Assembly: GCF_013911965.1 (NCBI RefSeq)
Contig: NZ_JACESE010000009.1
Span: 1-64,000 of the forward strand
Origin: Phenylobacterium sp.
GTDB lineage: Bacteria > Pseudomonadota > Alphaproteobacteria > Caulobacterales > Caulobacteraceae
Direction: 5' to 3'
Length of the DNA: 64,000 bases
Shown here in pieces: positions 54,036 to 63,319 of the stretch; position 1 is the stretch's first letter, and each line of letters starts with the position of its first letter. The notes under the pieces were generated by a model. It was not told the DNA's origin, did not search any database, and saw nothing but the letters and a program-made list of their open reading frames with translations. The position numbers were made by a program, and so were the translations under genes.

Positions 54036-54115
54036 GCGGGCGCCTTCGTCCACCCTCAACCGTCATTCTCGGCCTTGCGCCGGGAAGCCCTCGCGCCGCT
54101 CGCGCCCGCCCTCGA

Positions 54116-54158
54116 CAGGGATGCTCGCCACAGGGACGCTCGCCACAGGGGCGAGCAT
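54116..54158. repeat. Tandem 15-base repeat with stem-forming end
   Basis: CAGGGATGCTCGCCA and CAGGGACGCTCGCCA stand in tandem (54116-54145), followed by CAGGGGCGAGCAT. ATGCTCGCC (54121-54129) can pair with GGCGAGCAT (54150-54158). It lies between convergent genes and looks like a REP-type or terminator element. Confidence 0.5.
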
Positions 54159-54182
54159 GACGAGAACGGGCGTGGAGGGTCT

Positions 54183-55673
54183 TTAAGCCGCCTCGGTTTC
54201 GCCCTCGTCGCCCTCGGCCTTGAGGACGCCGTCGAGCCCCTGCTCTCGGACCTTGCGATAGAGGGTGGAGCGGCCGATGCCGAGGCGTCGGGCCACCTCG
54301 CTCATGTGGCCGGCATAGATTTCGATGGCGAGCTGGATGAGGTCGCGCTCGATCTCCTCCAGGGTGCGCAGATGGCCTCGGTCGTCGAGGATCCGCACCG
54401 GCGCCTCGGCCGGCAGCTCGGCCAGCAGTTCCTGAGCGGCCTGGGGCGAGATCGGCTGGCTGGCGGCCGGGGCGGACGCCGTTTCCGGCGGCGGGGCCAC
54501 GACCCCCGAAATGGCCGGGAAGTCGTAAGGCTGCAGATAGGGCGCGTCCGACAGGACGATGGCCCGATAGACCGCGTTCTCCAGCTGGCGGACATTGCCC
54601 GGCCAGTCGTGCGCCGTCAGGAAGGCCAGGGTCTCGGGCGCGCAGCCCACCACCTTCTTGCCCTCCTCCACATTGAAGCGGCGGACGAAGTGGTCGACCA
54701 GGGCCGGAATGTCCTCCTTGCGCTCGCGCAGGGCCGGGGCCTCGATGGGGAAGACGTTCAGGCGATAGAAGAGGTCCTCGCGGAAGCGGCCCTCGGCCAC
54801 CGCCTGGGACAGGTCGCGGTTGGTGGCCGAGACGATGCGCACATCGACCTTGACCGACCGCTTCGACCCCACGGGATCGATCTCGCTTTCCTGCAGGGCG
54901 CGCAGCAGCTTGACCTGCATGTCCAGCGGCAGCTCGCCCACCTCGTCGAGGAACAGGGTGCCGCCATTGGCCTCCTGGAACTTGCCCAGGTGCTTGTCCG
55001 TGGCGCCGGTGAAACTGCCCTTCTCGTGACCGAAGAGGATGGACTCGACCAGGTTCTCGGGCAGGGCGCCGCAGTTGACCGCCACGAAGGGCTTGCCGGC
55101 GCGATCGGAGGAGCCGTGGACGGCGCGGGCGATGACCTCCTTGCCGACGCCGCTTTCGCCGGTGATCAGGATCGGGATGGCCGACTTGGCCGCGCGTTCG
55201 CCCATGCGCTTGACCAGCGCCATGGCGGGAGAGCTTCCCACCATGTCGGCGAAGGTGAAGCGGCCGGTCTTGTGCTTCTTCAGCCGGTCCACCTCGCCGC
55301 GCAGGTCGCCCATGGAGAGCGCGTTGCGGATGGAGACGATGATGCGTTCCGGGCTGGCCGGCTTGACGAAGAAGTCGCAGGCGCCGGCCTGCATGGCCTG
55401 GACCACGGTGTCGATGCCGCCCTGGGCGGTGACCACGATCACCGGCTGGGAAAAGCCGCGAGCGCGCAGCTCCTTCAGCGTGTCCTGGCCCGACAGGCGG
55501 GGCATGACGAGGTCGAGCAGGATGATGTCGGCCTTGGCGCCCGCCGTCAGGTGATCGATGGCCGCATCGCCGGATTCGGCCTGCGCCACGGCGAAACCGT
55601 CGCGCTCCAGAACCGCCTGGATCAGCCGGCGCTGCGTCGGATCATCGTCGACGACGAGAACGGTCTTGGTCAT
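54183..55673 (-). CDS. tacA: Sigma-54-dependent response regulator, TacA-like
   Basis: A 496-residue NtrC-family activator. The receiver (residues 1-120) has phospho-acceptor Asp54 in ILLDLVMP and Lys in FFVKPAS. The AAA+ domain (about 140-380) has Walker A GESGVGKE, Walker [12 protein letters not shown] and a sigma-54 contact loop GSFTGA (Ser in place of the usual Ala). The C-terminal Fis-type HTH is [19 protein letters not shown]. The sequence is very close to what I remember of Caulobacter TacA, which with RpoN and the ShkA-ShpA phosphorelay drives stalk and polar-development genes. ATG at 55673 is fixed by the receiver start. Flanking genes give no further hint. Confidence 0.85.
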   Translation of the reverse strand: MTKTVLVVDDDPTQRRLIQAVLERDGFAVAQAESGDAAIDHLTAGAKADIILLDLVMPRLSGQDTLKELRARGFSQPVIVVTAQGGIDTVVQAMQAGACDFFVKPASPERIIVSIRNALSMGDLRGEVDRLKKHKTGRFTFADMVGSSPAMALVKRMGERAAKSAIPILITGESGVGKEVIARAVHGSSDRAGKPFVAVNCGALPENLVESILFGHEKGSFTGATDKHLGKFQEANGGTLFLDEVGELPLDMQVKLLRALQESEIDPVGSKRSVKVDVRIVSATNRDLSQAVAEGRFREDLFYRLNVFPIEAPALRERKEDIPALVDHFVRRFNVEEGKKVVGCAPETLAFLTAHDWPGNVRQLENAVYRAIVLSDAPYLQPYDFPAISGVVAPPPETASAPAASQPISPQAAQELLAELPAEAPVRILDDRGHLRTLEEIERDLIQLAIEIYAGHMSEVARRLGIGRSTLYRKVREQGLDGVLKAEGDEGETEAA

Positions 55674-55887
55674 TCGGACACACCCACCTGGATCGGACGC
55701 CCGCCTCTTCGTGCGGGGCTCATTTGTCCGGCTTTGATACAGGGGCGGGGTAAAGGCAGGGTTTCGCAGACCTGAGTCGGGGGTTAACGCCGCGACCGCC
55801 GGCCGCAGGCGCCGCAGGCCTCCGAGCGCCGCTGGCGCTGGCGGCGATGAAGGGTAAGCTCGGCGAAAAGGCCGGGGAGGGCCGCCC

Positions 55888-56540
55888 ATGTTCGTCGGAC
55901 ACTATGCGGCGGCGATCGCCGCCAGGGCGGCCGAGCCGCGCGCGCCGCTCTGGACCTATGCGCTCGCCGCCCAGCTGGTGGACGTGGCCTGGGGCGGCCT
56001 CGTCATCGCCGGCGTGGAGCGGCTCAGCCTCGATCCCGATCTGCCGGGCAGCGCCCTCGTCCTGGAGCACATGCCCTACACCCACAGCCTGCCGGCGGCG
56101 GTGCTGTGGTCCGTCGGCGCGGCGGCGGCCGCACGCTTCCTGCTGCGCCTGCCGGCCGTGGCGGCCGGGATGCTGGGGGCGGTGGTCTTCTCGCACTGGC
56201 TGCTCGACCTGATCGTCCATCGGCCCGACCTCGCCTCTGGTTCGGCGGGCCCAAGGTCGGCTTCGCGCTCTGGAACCATCCGGTCCCCGAACAGGCGCTG
56301 GAGATCGGGCTGATCGCCATGGCCGCCGCCGCCTGGGGCTGGCGCCGCGGCGTGGAAGGGCAGGGCTGGCGCGCTCCGGTGGTCTTCCTGGGCTTCCTGG
56401 TCGCCCTGCAGATCGTCGCCATGCTGCTGCCGGCGGAAGGCGGGGCGGCCGGCATGGGGCTGTCGGCCCTCGGGGCCTATCTCGCCGTGACGCTGGCCGC
56501 CGCCTTCGCAGACCGGCCGCGCCGCCCGCAGGCGCCCTAG
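55888..56540 (+). pseudogene. Membrane protein gene split by a -1 frameshift
   Basis: Codons from ATG 55888 encode a membrane protein, MFVGHYAAAIAARAAEPRAP, with His-rich loops EHMPYTHSLPA and FSHWLLDLIVHRPDL. That frame then turns into low-complexity Ser/Arg sequence and stops at 56313. The natural continuation, LWFGGPKVGFALWNHP, plus three more helices, lies in another frame up to 56540. Joining them at about 56233 restores one protein of roughly 217 residues with six helices, resembling YdjM/metal-dependent-hydrolase-like integral proteins. One base seems to be missing in GACCTCGCCTCTGG. Either the gene is broken or the assembly has an error. Confidence 0.65.
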
Positions 56541-56617
56541 CGTCACGGTTCACCTCGCCGCCGAGCGGGGCCATAGTGGCCGAAAGGCCGGAGACACGGC
56601 CGGCCGGGGAGGGCCGC

Positions 56618-58729
56618 ATGAAGACCAGGATCGCTCTGCTCGCGCTCGCCTGCGCGGGCCTGCTCACCGCCTGTCAGGACCGGCCCGAGCCGGGCGCCGT
56701 CGACCAGGCCCGGCTGGAGGCGGCCGACGGCAATGGCGAGTGGCTCTCCTACGGCCGCTCCTATTCCGAGCAGCGGTTCAGCCCGCTCGATCAGATCAAC
56801 ACCGAGAGCGTCGGCGAACTGGGCCTGGCCTGGTTCCACGAGTTCGACACCGACCGCGGACAGGAGGCGACGCCCCTGGTGGTCGATGGCGTGCTCTACA
56901 CCACCACGGCCTGGTCCAAGGTCTACGCCTTCAACGCAAAGTCGGGCGAACTGCTGTGGTCGTACGATCCGCAGGTGCCGGGCGAGAAGGGCTTCGACGC
57001 GTGCTGCGACGTGGTCAACCGCGGCGTCGCGGTGTGGGGCGGCAAGGTCTATGTGGGCGCGCTCGACGGGCGTCTTATCGCGCTGGACGCCGGCACGGGC
57101 GAGGTCGTCTGGTCGGTCCAGACCACCGATGAGGCCAAGCCCTACACGATCACGGGGGCCCCGCGGGTCATCAAGGGCAAGGTGCTGATCGGCAATGGCG
57201 GCGCCGAGTACGGCGTGCGCGGCTACCTCTCGGCCTACGACGCGCAGAGCGGCGACCTCGTCTGGCGGTTCTACACCGCGCCCAATCCGGAGGGGAAAGC
57301 CGACGGGGCGGCGTCAGACCGCATCCTGGCCGATCTGGCCGGCCCCACCTGGTTCGGGGACGGCTGGAAGAAGACCGGCGGCGGGGCGACGGTCTGGGAC
57401 GCCATGGCCTATGATCCGGCGCTGGACCTTCTCTATGTGGGCGTCGGCAACGGCACGCCCTGGAACCACCAGAAGCGTTCGGACGGCAAGGGCGACAACC
57501 TCTTCGTCTCCTCGATCCTGGCGCTCAAGCCCGACACCGGCGAGTACGTCTGGCACTATCAGACGACGCCCGGCGAAAGCTGGGACTATACGGCGACCCA
57601 GCACATCATCCTGGCCGACCTGACGGTGAACGGGGCGCCGCGCAAGGTGCTGATGCAGGCGCCGAAGAACGGCTTCTTCTATGTGCTCGACCGGGCGACC
57701 GGCGAGCTGATCTCGGCCGAGCCCTATGTCCCGATCACCTGGGCGAGCGGCGTGGACAAGGCCACCGGCCGGCCGATCGAGACTCCCGGCGCCCGCTATC
57801 GCAACGCGCCCTCGCTGCAGGTCCCCGCGCCGTTTGGGGCGCACAACTGGCACCCCATGGCCTTCAACCCGCAGACCGGGCTGGTCTACATCCCCGCCCA
57901 GGTCGTGCCCTTCGCCTATGTGAGCGACGCGGCCTACAGGCATCGGCCCGGCGGCTGGAACGTGGGCACCGACTTCCTGGCCAATTCCCTGCCCGACGAC
58001 GCGGCCCAGATGGCGGCGCTGAAGGCCATGGTGAAGGGCCAGCTGATCGCCTGGGATCCCGTGGCGCAGAAGGCCCGCTGGACCGTCGAGCATCCCTTCT
58101 TCTGGAACGCGGGCGTGCTGACCACGGCCGGCGGGCTGGTCTTCCAGGGCGCGGCCGAGGGGCAGTTCGCGGCCTATCACGCGGCCACCGGCGACAAGCT
58201 CTGGTCCTACGAGACGGTCAACGGCGTCATCGCCCCGCCCTCGACCTACGAGGTGGACGGCGAGCAGTACGTGGCCCTGATGGTCGGCTATGGCGGGGCG
58301 GGCGCGCTCTCATCGCCGGCCCTGCTGCCGGACCGCTCGCGCCTGCCGGGGCGGCTGCTGGTCTTCAAGCTGGGCGGCAAGGCGCAGGCGCCGGCCTATG
58401 ACATGCCCGGACAGCCGGCGCTCGATCTGGCGGGCGTGACCTCGTCAGGCGATCCCAAGGCCGGCTTTGCGACCTTCCAGCAGTACTGCCAGGTCTGCCA
58501 CGGGCCCAACGTCTCGGGCCGGTTCCTCCCCGACCTGAAGCGCTCGCAGATGCTGCTGTCGGAGGAGAGCTGGCGTTCGGTGCTGATCGACGGGGCGCTG
58601 GCGCCCCGCGGCATGGCCAGCTTCTCCCGCTTCCTCACGCCGCAGCAGGCCGAGGACGTCCGCGCCTATGTGCTCGCCGAGGCGCGCAAGGGCGGGACGC
58701 CGGTCCCGCCCTCGGCCGGGGCGAAGTAG
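56618..58729 (+). CDS. PQQ-dependent quinohemoprotein alcohol dehydrogenase, lipoprotein form
   Basis: A 703-residue periplasmic enzyme that oxidises alcohols with PQQ and passes electrons to a C-terminal heme c. The signal peptide ends LLTAC (lipobox, Cys19). The eight-bladed propeller (about residues 30-580) contains the vicinal Cys129-Cys130 in DACCDVVNRG near PQQ and the catalytic Asp323 in ESWDYTATQH. The cytochrome domain has CQVCHG at about 624-628; the distal Met is probably in the MLLSEE or GMASFSR segment. ATG at 56618 follows GGGGAGG. No pqq biosynthesis gene or cytochrome partner is nearby. Lipid anchoring would tether it to a membrane. The alcohol substrate is unknown. Confidence 0.92.
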   Translation: MKTRIALLALACAGLLTACQDRPEPGAVDQARLEAADGNGEWLSYGRSYSEQRFSPLDQINTESVGELGLAWFHEFDTDRGQEATPLVVDGVLYTTTAWSKVYAFNAKSGELLWSYDPQVPGEKGFDACCDVVNRGVAVWGGKVYVGALDGRLIALDAGTGEVVWSVQTTDEAKPYTITGAPRVIKGKVLIGNGGAEYGVRGYLSAYDAQSGDLVWRFYTAPNPEGKADGAASDRILADLAGPTWFGDGWKKTGGGATVWDAMAYDPALDLLYVGVGNGTPWNHQKRSDGKGDNLFVSSILALKPDTGEYVWHYQTTPGESWDYTATQHIILADLTVNGAPRKVLMQAPKNGFFYVLDRATGELISAEPYVPITWASGVDKATGRPIETPGARYRNAPSLQVPAPFGAHNWHPMAFNPQTGLVYIPAQVVPFAYVSDAAYRHRPGGWNVGTDFLANSLPDDAAQMAALKAMVKGQLIAWDPVAQKARWTVEHPFFWNAGVLTTAGGLVFQGAAEGQFAAYHAATGDKLWSYETVNGVIAPPSTYEVDGEQYVALMVGYGGAGALSSPALLPDRSRLPGRLLVFKLGGKAQAPAYDMPGQPALDLAGVTSSGDPKAGFATFQQYCQVCHGPNVSGRFLPDLKRSQMLLSEESWRSVLIDGALAPRGMASFSRFLTPQQAEDVRAYVLAEARKGGTPVPPSAGAK

Positions 58730-58739
58730 CCGCCGCCGC

Positions 58740-59975
58740 TCAGTCGCGGAGGGCGGCGTCGAACTGCTCGGCGATCCAGTCGGCCTGGTCGTCGGTCAGG
58801 ATCAGCGGCGGCGCGATGCGGATGGTGTGGTCGTGGGTCTCCTTGCAGAGGAGGCCGCGGCGCTGGAGATTCTCGCAGACGCGGCGGGCGCCGCCGGCTT
58901 CGGCGTGCAGCTCGACGGCCAGCATCAGGCCCCGGCCGCGCACCTCCTTGATGGCGTCATGGCGGATGCCGGCGAGCGAGGCCTTCAGCCGCTCGCCCAC
59001 CCTTGCGGCGTTCTCGACCATGCCTTCCTCCACCAGCACCCGCAGGGCCGCACGGGCCACGGCGCAGGCCAGCGGATTGCCGCCGAAGGTGGAGCCGTGC
59101 TCCCCGGGCTTCAGCACGCCCAGAACCTCGTCGTTCGAGAGCACGGCCGAGACCGGATAGAAACCGCCCGACAGCGCCTTGCCCACCAGGGTCAGGTCGG
59201 CCTCGACGCCCTCGTGCTGCTCAGCCAGCAGCTTGCCGGTGCGGCCGAGGCCGGTCTGGATCTCGTCCAGAATGAAGATGACGTTGTGCCTGGTGCAAAG
59301 CTCGCGGGCGGTCTTCAGATAGCCGGCCGGCGGGATGATGACGCCGGCCTCGCCCTGGATCGGCTCGACCAGAAAGGCGACCGTATTCTCGGTGATCGCG
59401 GCCTCCAGGGCCCCCGCGTCGCCGAACGGGACGACCTTGAAGCCCGGGGCGAAGGGGCCGAAGCCGCCGCGGGCCTGGTCGTCGGTGGAGAAGCCGACGA
59501 TGGCCAGCGTCCGGCCATGGAAGTTCTCCGAACAGACGATCACCTCGGCCCTGTCGGCCGGCACGCCCTTGACCTGATAGCCCCACTTGCGGGCGACCTT
59601 CAGGGCGCTTTCCACGGCCTCGGCGCCGGAGTTCATCGGCAACGCCTTGTGGGAGTTGGTGAGCGCGCAGATCTCTTCATAGAAGAGGGCGAGCTGGTCG
59701 TTGCGGAAGGCGCGGCTGGTGAGCGTCAGCTTCTTCGCCTGCTCGACCATGGCCTCCAGGATCTTCGGATGGCAGTGGCCCTGGTTGACGGCCGAATAGG
59801 CCGAGAGCGCGTCGAGATAGCGCTTGCCGTCGACGTCCCAGACATAGACGCCTTCGCCGCGGCTGAGCACGACGTCGAGGGGCTTGTAGTTCTTGGCGCC
59901 CAGACGGGCCTCCACAGAGATGTAGTCGTCGGCGGTGGCGAGGCGGGGGCGTTCGAGGATGGCGGCGTCGGTCAT
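58740..59975 (-). CDS. rocD: Ornithine aminotransferase (ornithine-oxo-acid transaminase)
   Basis: A 411-residue class III PLP aminotransferase that converts ornithine and 2-oxoglutarate to glutamate-5-semialdehyde and glutamate. [29 protein letters not shown] is the OAT-type N terminus. [15 protein letters not shown] holds the PLP Asp, [16 protein letters not shown] holds the Schiff-base Lys, and [10 protein letters not shown] contacts the phosphate. ATG at 59975 has AGGAGG at 5 bases. It lies 14 bases after the amidinohydrolase-family gene on the same strand, so ornithine is probably made by that enzyme and used here. A divergent Lrp gene probably controls both. Confidence 0.93.
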   Translation of the reverse strand: MTDAAILERPRLATADDYISVEARLGAKNYKPLDVVLSRGEGVYVWDVDGKRYLDALSAYSAVNQGHCHPKILEAMVEQAKKLTLTSRAFRNDQLALFYEEICALTNSHKALPMNSGAEAVESALKVARKWGYQVKGVPADRAEVIVCSENFHGRTLAIVGFSTDDQARGGFGPFAPGFKVVPFGDAGALEAAITENTVAFLVEPIQGEAGVIIPPAGYLKTARELCTRHNVIFILDEIQTGLGRTGKLLAEQHEGVEADLTLVGKALSGGFYPVSAVLSNDEVLGVLKPGEHGSTFGGNPLACAVARAALRVLVEEGMVENAARVGERLKASLAGIRHDAIKEVRGRGLMLAVELHAEAGGARRVCENLQRRGLLCKETHDHTIRIAPPLILTDDQADWIAEQFDAALRD

Positions 59976-59989
59976 GGCGTCCTCCTGGA

Positions 59990-60865
59990 CTATTCGGCGG
60001 CGGCGAGCGCGGGGGCGGGTTGCGAGCTGACGTCCAGGCGCAGCGTCATGCAGAAGGCCGCGCCGCCGGACATGATGAAGGGGGAGAGGTCGACCTCGAC
60101 CAGGCGATAGCCCTTGGCCTCCAGCTTGGCCTTCAGGGCCGGCGGGGCCTTGGCCATCACCACCGTCTCGCCGAGGTTGACCGCGTTGACGCACAGGGCC
60201 TCGGCGTCGGCCTTGTCGGCCTCGATCAGCATGTCGGGCGCGACGCGCTCGCGCAGGGTCTTCAGGGCCTGATCGGTGAAGGCCGGCGGGTAGTAGAGGA
60301 TGTGGCCGCCGTCGAGCGGCCGCATGCAGGTGTCGAGGTGGTAGAAGTGCGGCGTGGCCAGTTCGAGGGCCACCACCTCCTTGCCGAAGAAGTCGGCGAC
60401 CGCGTCGAGGCCTTCCTTGGTCGAGCGCTGGCCGTAACCGCCGAAGAAGAGATCGCGGCCCTTGTCCCAGAGCGCATCGCCGGCGCCTTCGTGCACCACG
60501 CCGTCGGGCAACTCGGCCACTTCCTTCAGCAGGCCTCGGTCCCGCAGGGCCTGGAAGGCCTTCAGGAAGGGGGCCTCCTCGCCGCGCCGTTCGGGATGGG
60601 CGAAACGGGCCATCAGGGCGCGGCCGTCGAGCACAGTGGCCGCATTGGCCGGGAAGACGAGATCGGGCAGGCCGGCCTCGGCCGGGATCATGTCGACCTT
60701 CGCGCCCATGGCCTCGATGGCGGCCCGCAGCTCCGCCGAAGCGGCGAAGGCGCGCTCGCAGGCGCTCTCGTCAGCCCGCCAGACCGAGGGATCCATCCAC
60801 GGATTGATCTGGTAGCACACCTCGAAGTGGGCCGGGTCGGTCATCAGGTAGTGCGGCTTGCGCAT
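59990..60865 (-). CDS. Amidinotransferase/DDAH-family hydrolase (arginine dihydrolase or CtlX-like)
   Basis: A 291-residue enzyme of the guanidine-modifying superfamily. It begins [18 protein letters not shown]. The first acidic loop is [10 protein letters not shown] (Asn74), His is in FYHLDTCM, and the nucleophilic Cys is in [10 protein letters not shown] near residue 275. Family members hydrolyse arginine, dimethylarginine or citrulline. An Asn in the FxANA loop is what I recall from arginine dihydrolases (ArgZ/AgrE), which give ornithine directly, but CtlX-type citrulline hydrolase is also possible. The next gene, 14 bases on, is ornithine aminotransferase, favouring ornithine as product. 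The Lrp gene is divergent. The exact substrate is open. Confidence 0.85.
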   Translation of the reverse strand: MRKPHYLMTDPAHFEVCYQINPWMDPSVWRADESACERAFAASAELRAAIEAMGAKVDMIPAEAGLPDLVFPANAATVLDGRALMARFAHPERRGEEAPFLKAFQALRDRGLLKEVAELPDGVVHEGAGDALWDKGRDLFFGGYGQRSTKEGLDAVADFFGKEVVALELATPHFYHLDTCMRPLDGGHILYYPPAFTDQALKTLRERVAPDMLIEADKADAEALCVNAVNLGETVVMAKAPPALKAKLEAKGYRLVEVDLSPFIMSGGAAFCMTLRLDVSSQPAPALAAAE

Positions 60866-60988
60866 GGCGGGCCTCCCTTGAACTCACGCTGGGACCCTGA
60901 GTCTGGGCGGCGGTCGCGCTAGCGAAAAGCAGCAGAGCGTAATAGTTTTGATCGAATATCTGGCGTTTCGACAGGAGGGGCTGACGAT

Positions 60989-61411
60989 ATGGATGAACTC
61001 GACCGCCGCCTGCTGGCCCTGCTGCGCGCCGACGCCCGTGCGCCCGTCGCGGCGCTGGCCGCCCAGCTCAAGGTCTCGCGCGGGACGGTGCAGAACCGCA
61101 TCGACCGCATGCGCGAGCGCGGCGAAATCCAGGGCTTCACCGTCCGCACCCGCCCCGACGTGGAGGCTCAGCGTGTCCGCGCCATCATGACCATCGCCGT
61201 GGAGGGGGAGAGCGGACCGCGGGTGCTGCGCGGCCTGCACGGCTTTCCCGAGGTGGTGGCGGTCCACACCACCAACGGCCGGTGGGACCTGGTCGCCGAA
61301 CTGGACACCGGCAGCCTGGGCGAGTTCAGCGAACTGCTGGACGGCGTCCGCCGCATCCCCGGCATCTCGGCGACCGAGACCTCGATCCTGCTGGCGACGA
61401 CGCGGCTCTGA
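60989..61411 (+). CDS. Lrp/AsnC-family transcriptional regulator
   Basis: A 140-residue regulator. The N-terminal HTH is VAALAAQLKVSRGTVQNRIDRM (about residues 18-40); the C-terminal RAM/effector domain (about 62-138) has VRAIMTIAVEGESG, VHTTNGRWDLVAELDT and ATETSILLATTRL. Such proteins form octamers and respond to amino acids. It is divergent from the amidinohydrolase/ornithine aminotransferase operon across a 123-base gap that is locally AT-rich (60945-60965), so arginine or ornithine is the likely effector. ATG at 60989 follows AGGAGG at a 10-base spacing. Confidence 0.92.
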   Translation: MDELDRRLLALLRADARAPVAALAAQLKVSRGTVQNRIDRMRERGEIQGFTVRTRPDVEAQRVRAIMTIAVEGESGPRVLRGLHGFPEVVAVHTTNGRWDLVAELDTGSLGEFSELLDGVRRIPGISATETSILLATTRL

Positions 61412-61467
61412 GCCTTCCGTGGCGAGAGGTGGTGGCGCGCGTCGCAGGGCGTGATTAGATCGGCCCC

Positions 61468-63258
61468 ATGAACGCTCCCGTGAAGACCGACACCCTGCCC
61501 CAGTGGCGCCTCGACGACCTCTATGTCGGGCGCGACGACCCGCAGATCGAGGCCGACCTCGGCAAGGCCCGCAAGGCCGCCGAAGACCTGGCCGCCTATA
61601 AGGGCCAGCTCGTCGCCGCCCGCGCCGAACCGGAGACGCTCGGCCGGCGGCTGGACGAGACGATCGGCCTCTATGAGATCGGGACCAACGCCCTCTACGG
61701 CGTCGGCGCCTATGCCTCGCTGTCGTCGAGCACGGCGCGCAACGATCCGGCCTGGTCGAAGTTCGAGGCCGACTTCCGCGCCAAGGCGGCGATGATCGCC
61801 GCCGAGACCCTTTTCTTCACGCTGGAGATCAACGAGCTGGAGGAGGCCGAGCTCGAGGCTGCGCTGTCGGCCCACGCCCCGGCGGCCCGTTGGCGGCCGT
61901 GGCTGCGGCGCGTGCGCCTGTCGCGCCCGCACGAGCTGTCGGCCGATCTGGAGCGGATGATGGTCGACCGCGGCCCGGCCGTGGCCAACTGGGTGCGCCT
62001 CTATGACGAAACCCTGGCCCGTCTGACCGCCAAGGTGGGGACCGAAACGCTGACCCTGCCCGAGGCGCTGAACCGCCTCTCCGACCCCGACGCCGCTCAG
62101 CGCAAGCGCGCGGCGCAAGGCCTGGCCAAGGCGCTGGAGGAGCGGACGCCGACGCTGGCGCTCTGCCTCAACACGCTCGCCTTCGAGAAGCAGGTGGACG
62201 ACCGCTGGCGCAAGTACGCCAGCCCTGCGGCCTCGCGCCACCTGGCCAATGAGGTGGACGCCGACGCGGTCGAAGCCCTGGTGGAGGCGGTGACCGAGGC
62301 CTATCCCGCCGTCAGCCATCGCTACTATGCGCTCAAGGCCAAGGTCATGGGCCGCAAGAAGCTCGACTACTGGGACCGCAATGCGCCGCTCGACAGCGCC
62401 CCGCCGCGGACCTACGGCTGGGACGAGGCCCAGGCCATGGTGCTGGAGTCCTTCGCCGCGCTCGCCCCGCGTTTCGCCGACACCGCCCAGACCTTCTTCA
62501 GCCAGCCCTGGATCGATGCCCGCCCGCGCGCGGGCAAGCAGTCGGGGGCCTATTCGCACCCCGTGGCGGCCGACCGGCACCCCTATGTCTTCATGAACTA
62601 TATGGGCGAGCGCCGGGACGTGCTGACCCTCGCCCATGAACTCGGCCACGCCGTCCACCAGACCCTCTGCGCGCCGCTCGGCACCCTGCTGGCCGACACG
62701 CCGCTGACCCTGGCCGAGACCGCTTCCATCTTCGGCGAGGGCCTGGTCTTCGAGCGCCTGCTGGAGAGCGCCAGCGACGAGGAGCGGCGCGGCCTGCTGG
62801 CCGGCAAGATCGAGGACGGGCTCAACACCGTGGTGCGCCAGATCGCCTTCCACAAGTTCGAGACGGCCTTTCACGCGGCCCGCCTGCAGGGCGAGCTGGC
62901 GCCCGAGCAGATCTCGGAGATCTGGCTTGACGTCATGGGCGAGAGCCTCGGCCCTGCGATCAGGCTCAATCCGGGCTACGAGCACTACTGGGCCTATGTC
63001 AGCCACTTCGCCCACGCCCCCTTCTACGTCTATGCCTACGCCTTCGGGGACCTGCTGGTGCGCGGCCTGATGGAGAAGCGGCGGGAGGACCCCAAGGGCT
63101 TCGCCCCGCTCTACGAGGACCTGCTCGCCGCCGGCGGCTCGCGGACCTATGTGGAGGCGCTCAAGCCCTTCGGCCTGAACCCGCGGGAGAAGGCCTTCTG
63201 GGCCGCCGGCATGACCCAGATCGAGCGGCTGGTCGACGAGTTCGAGGCCCTGGTCTGA
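61468..63258 (+). CDS. pepF: M3-family oligoendopeptidase F
   Basis: A 596-residue cytoplasmic zinc metallopeptidase that degrades peptides of roughly 7-17 residues. The zinc motif is LAHELGHAVH (HExxH), with the third ligand Glu in LAETASIFGEGLVF. PYVFMNYMGERRDVLTL precedes it, and HYWAYVSHFAHAPFYVYAYAFG is the substrate-channel segment of the pepF/M3 family. The N-terminal helical domain is complete and length is normal. ATG at 61468 has no ribosome binding site but stands 8 bases after TTAGATC, a -10-like element, so it may be leaderless. Confidence 0.94.
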   Translation: MNAPVKTDTLPQWRLDDLYVGRDDPQIEADLGKARKAAEDLAAYKGQLVAARAEPETLGRRLDETIGLYEIGTNALYGVGAYASLSSSTARNDPAWSKFEADFRAKAAMIAAETLFFTLEINELEEAELEAALSAHAPAARWRPWLRRVRLSRPHELSADLERMMVDRGPAVANWVRLYDETLARLTAKVGTETLTLPEALNRLSDPDAAQRKRAAQGLAKALEERTPTLALCLNTLAFEKQVDDRWRKYASPAASRHLANEVDADAVEALVEAVTEAYPAVSHRYYALKAKVMGRKKLDYWDRNAPLDSAPPRTYGWDEAQAMVLESFAALAPRFADTAQTFFSQPWIDARPRAGKQSGAYSHPVAADRHPYVFMNYMGERRDVLTLAHELGHAVHQTLCAPLGTLLADTPLTLAETASIFGEGLVFERLLESASDEERRGLLAGKIEDGLNTVVRQIAFHKFETAFHAARLQGELAPEQISEIWLDVMGESLGPAIRLNPGYEHYWAYVSHFAHAPFYVYAYAFGDLLVRGLMEKRREDPKGFAPLYEDLLAAGGSRTYVEALKPFGLNPREKAFWAAGMTQIERLVDEFEALV

Positions 63259-63263
63259 CAATA

Positions 63264-63279
63264 CGTCCGTAGACGGACG
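63264..63279. promoter_or_regulatory. Inverted repeat before the GH3 gene
   Basis: CGTCCG-TAGA-CGGACG is a perfect 16-base dyad in the 61-base gap between pepF and the GH3 glycosidase. It could be an operator for the glycosidase gene or a short pepF terminator; no U-tract follows. Confidence 0.35.
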
Positions 63280-63319
63280 ATAAGCGCCCGACGCACGGGC
63301 GCGGGAGGAAATGGACGCA

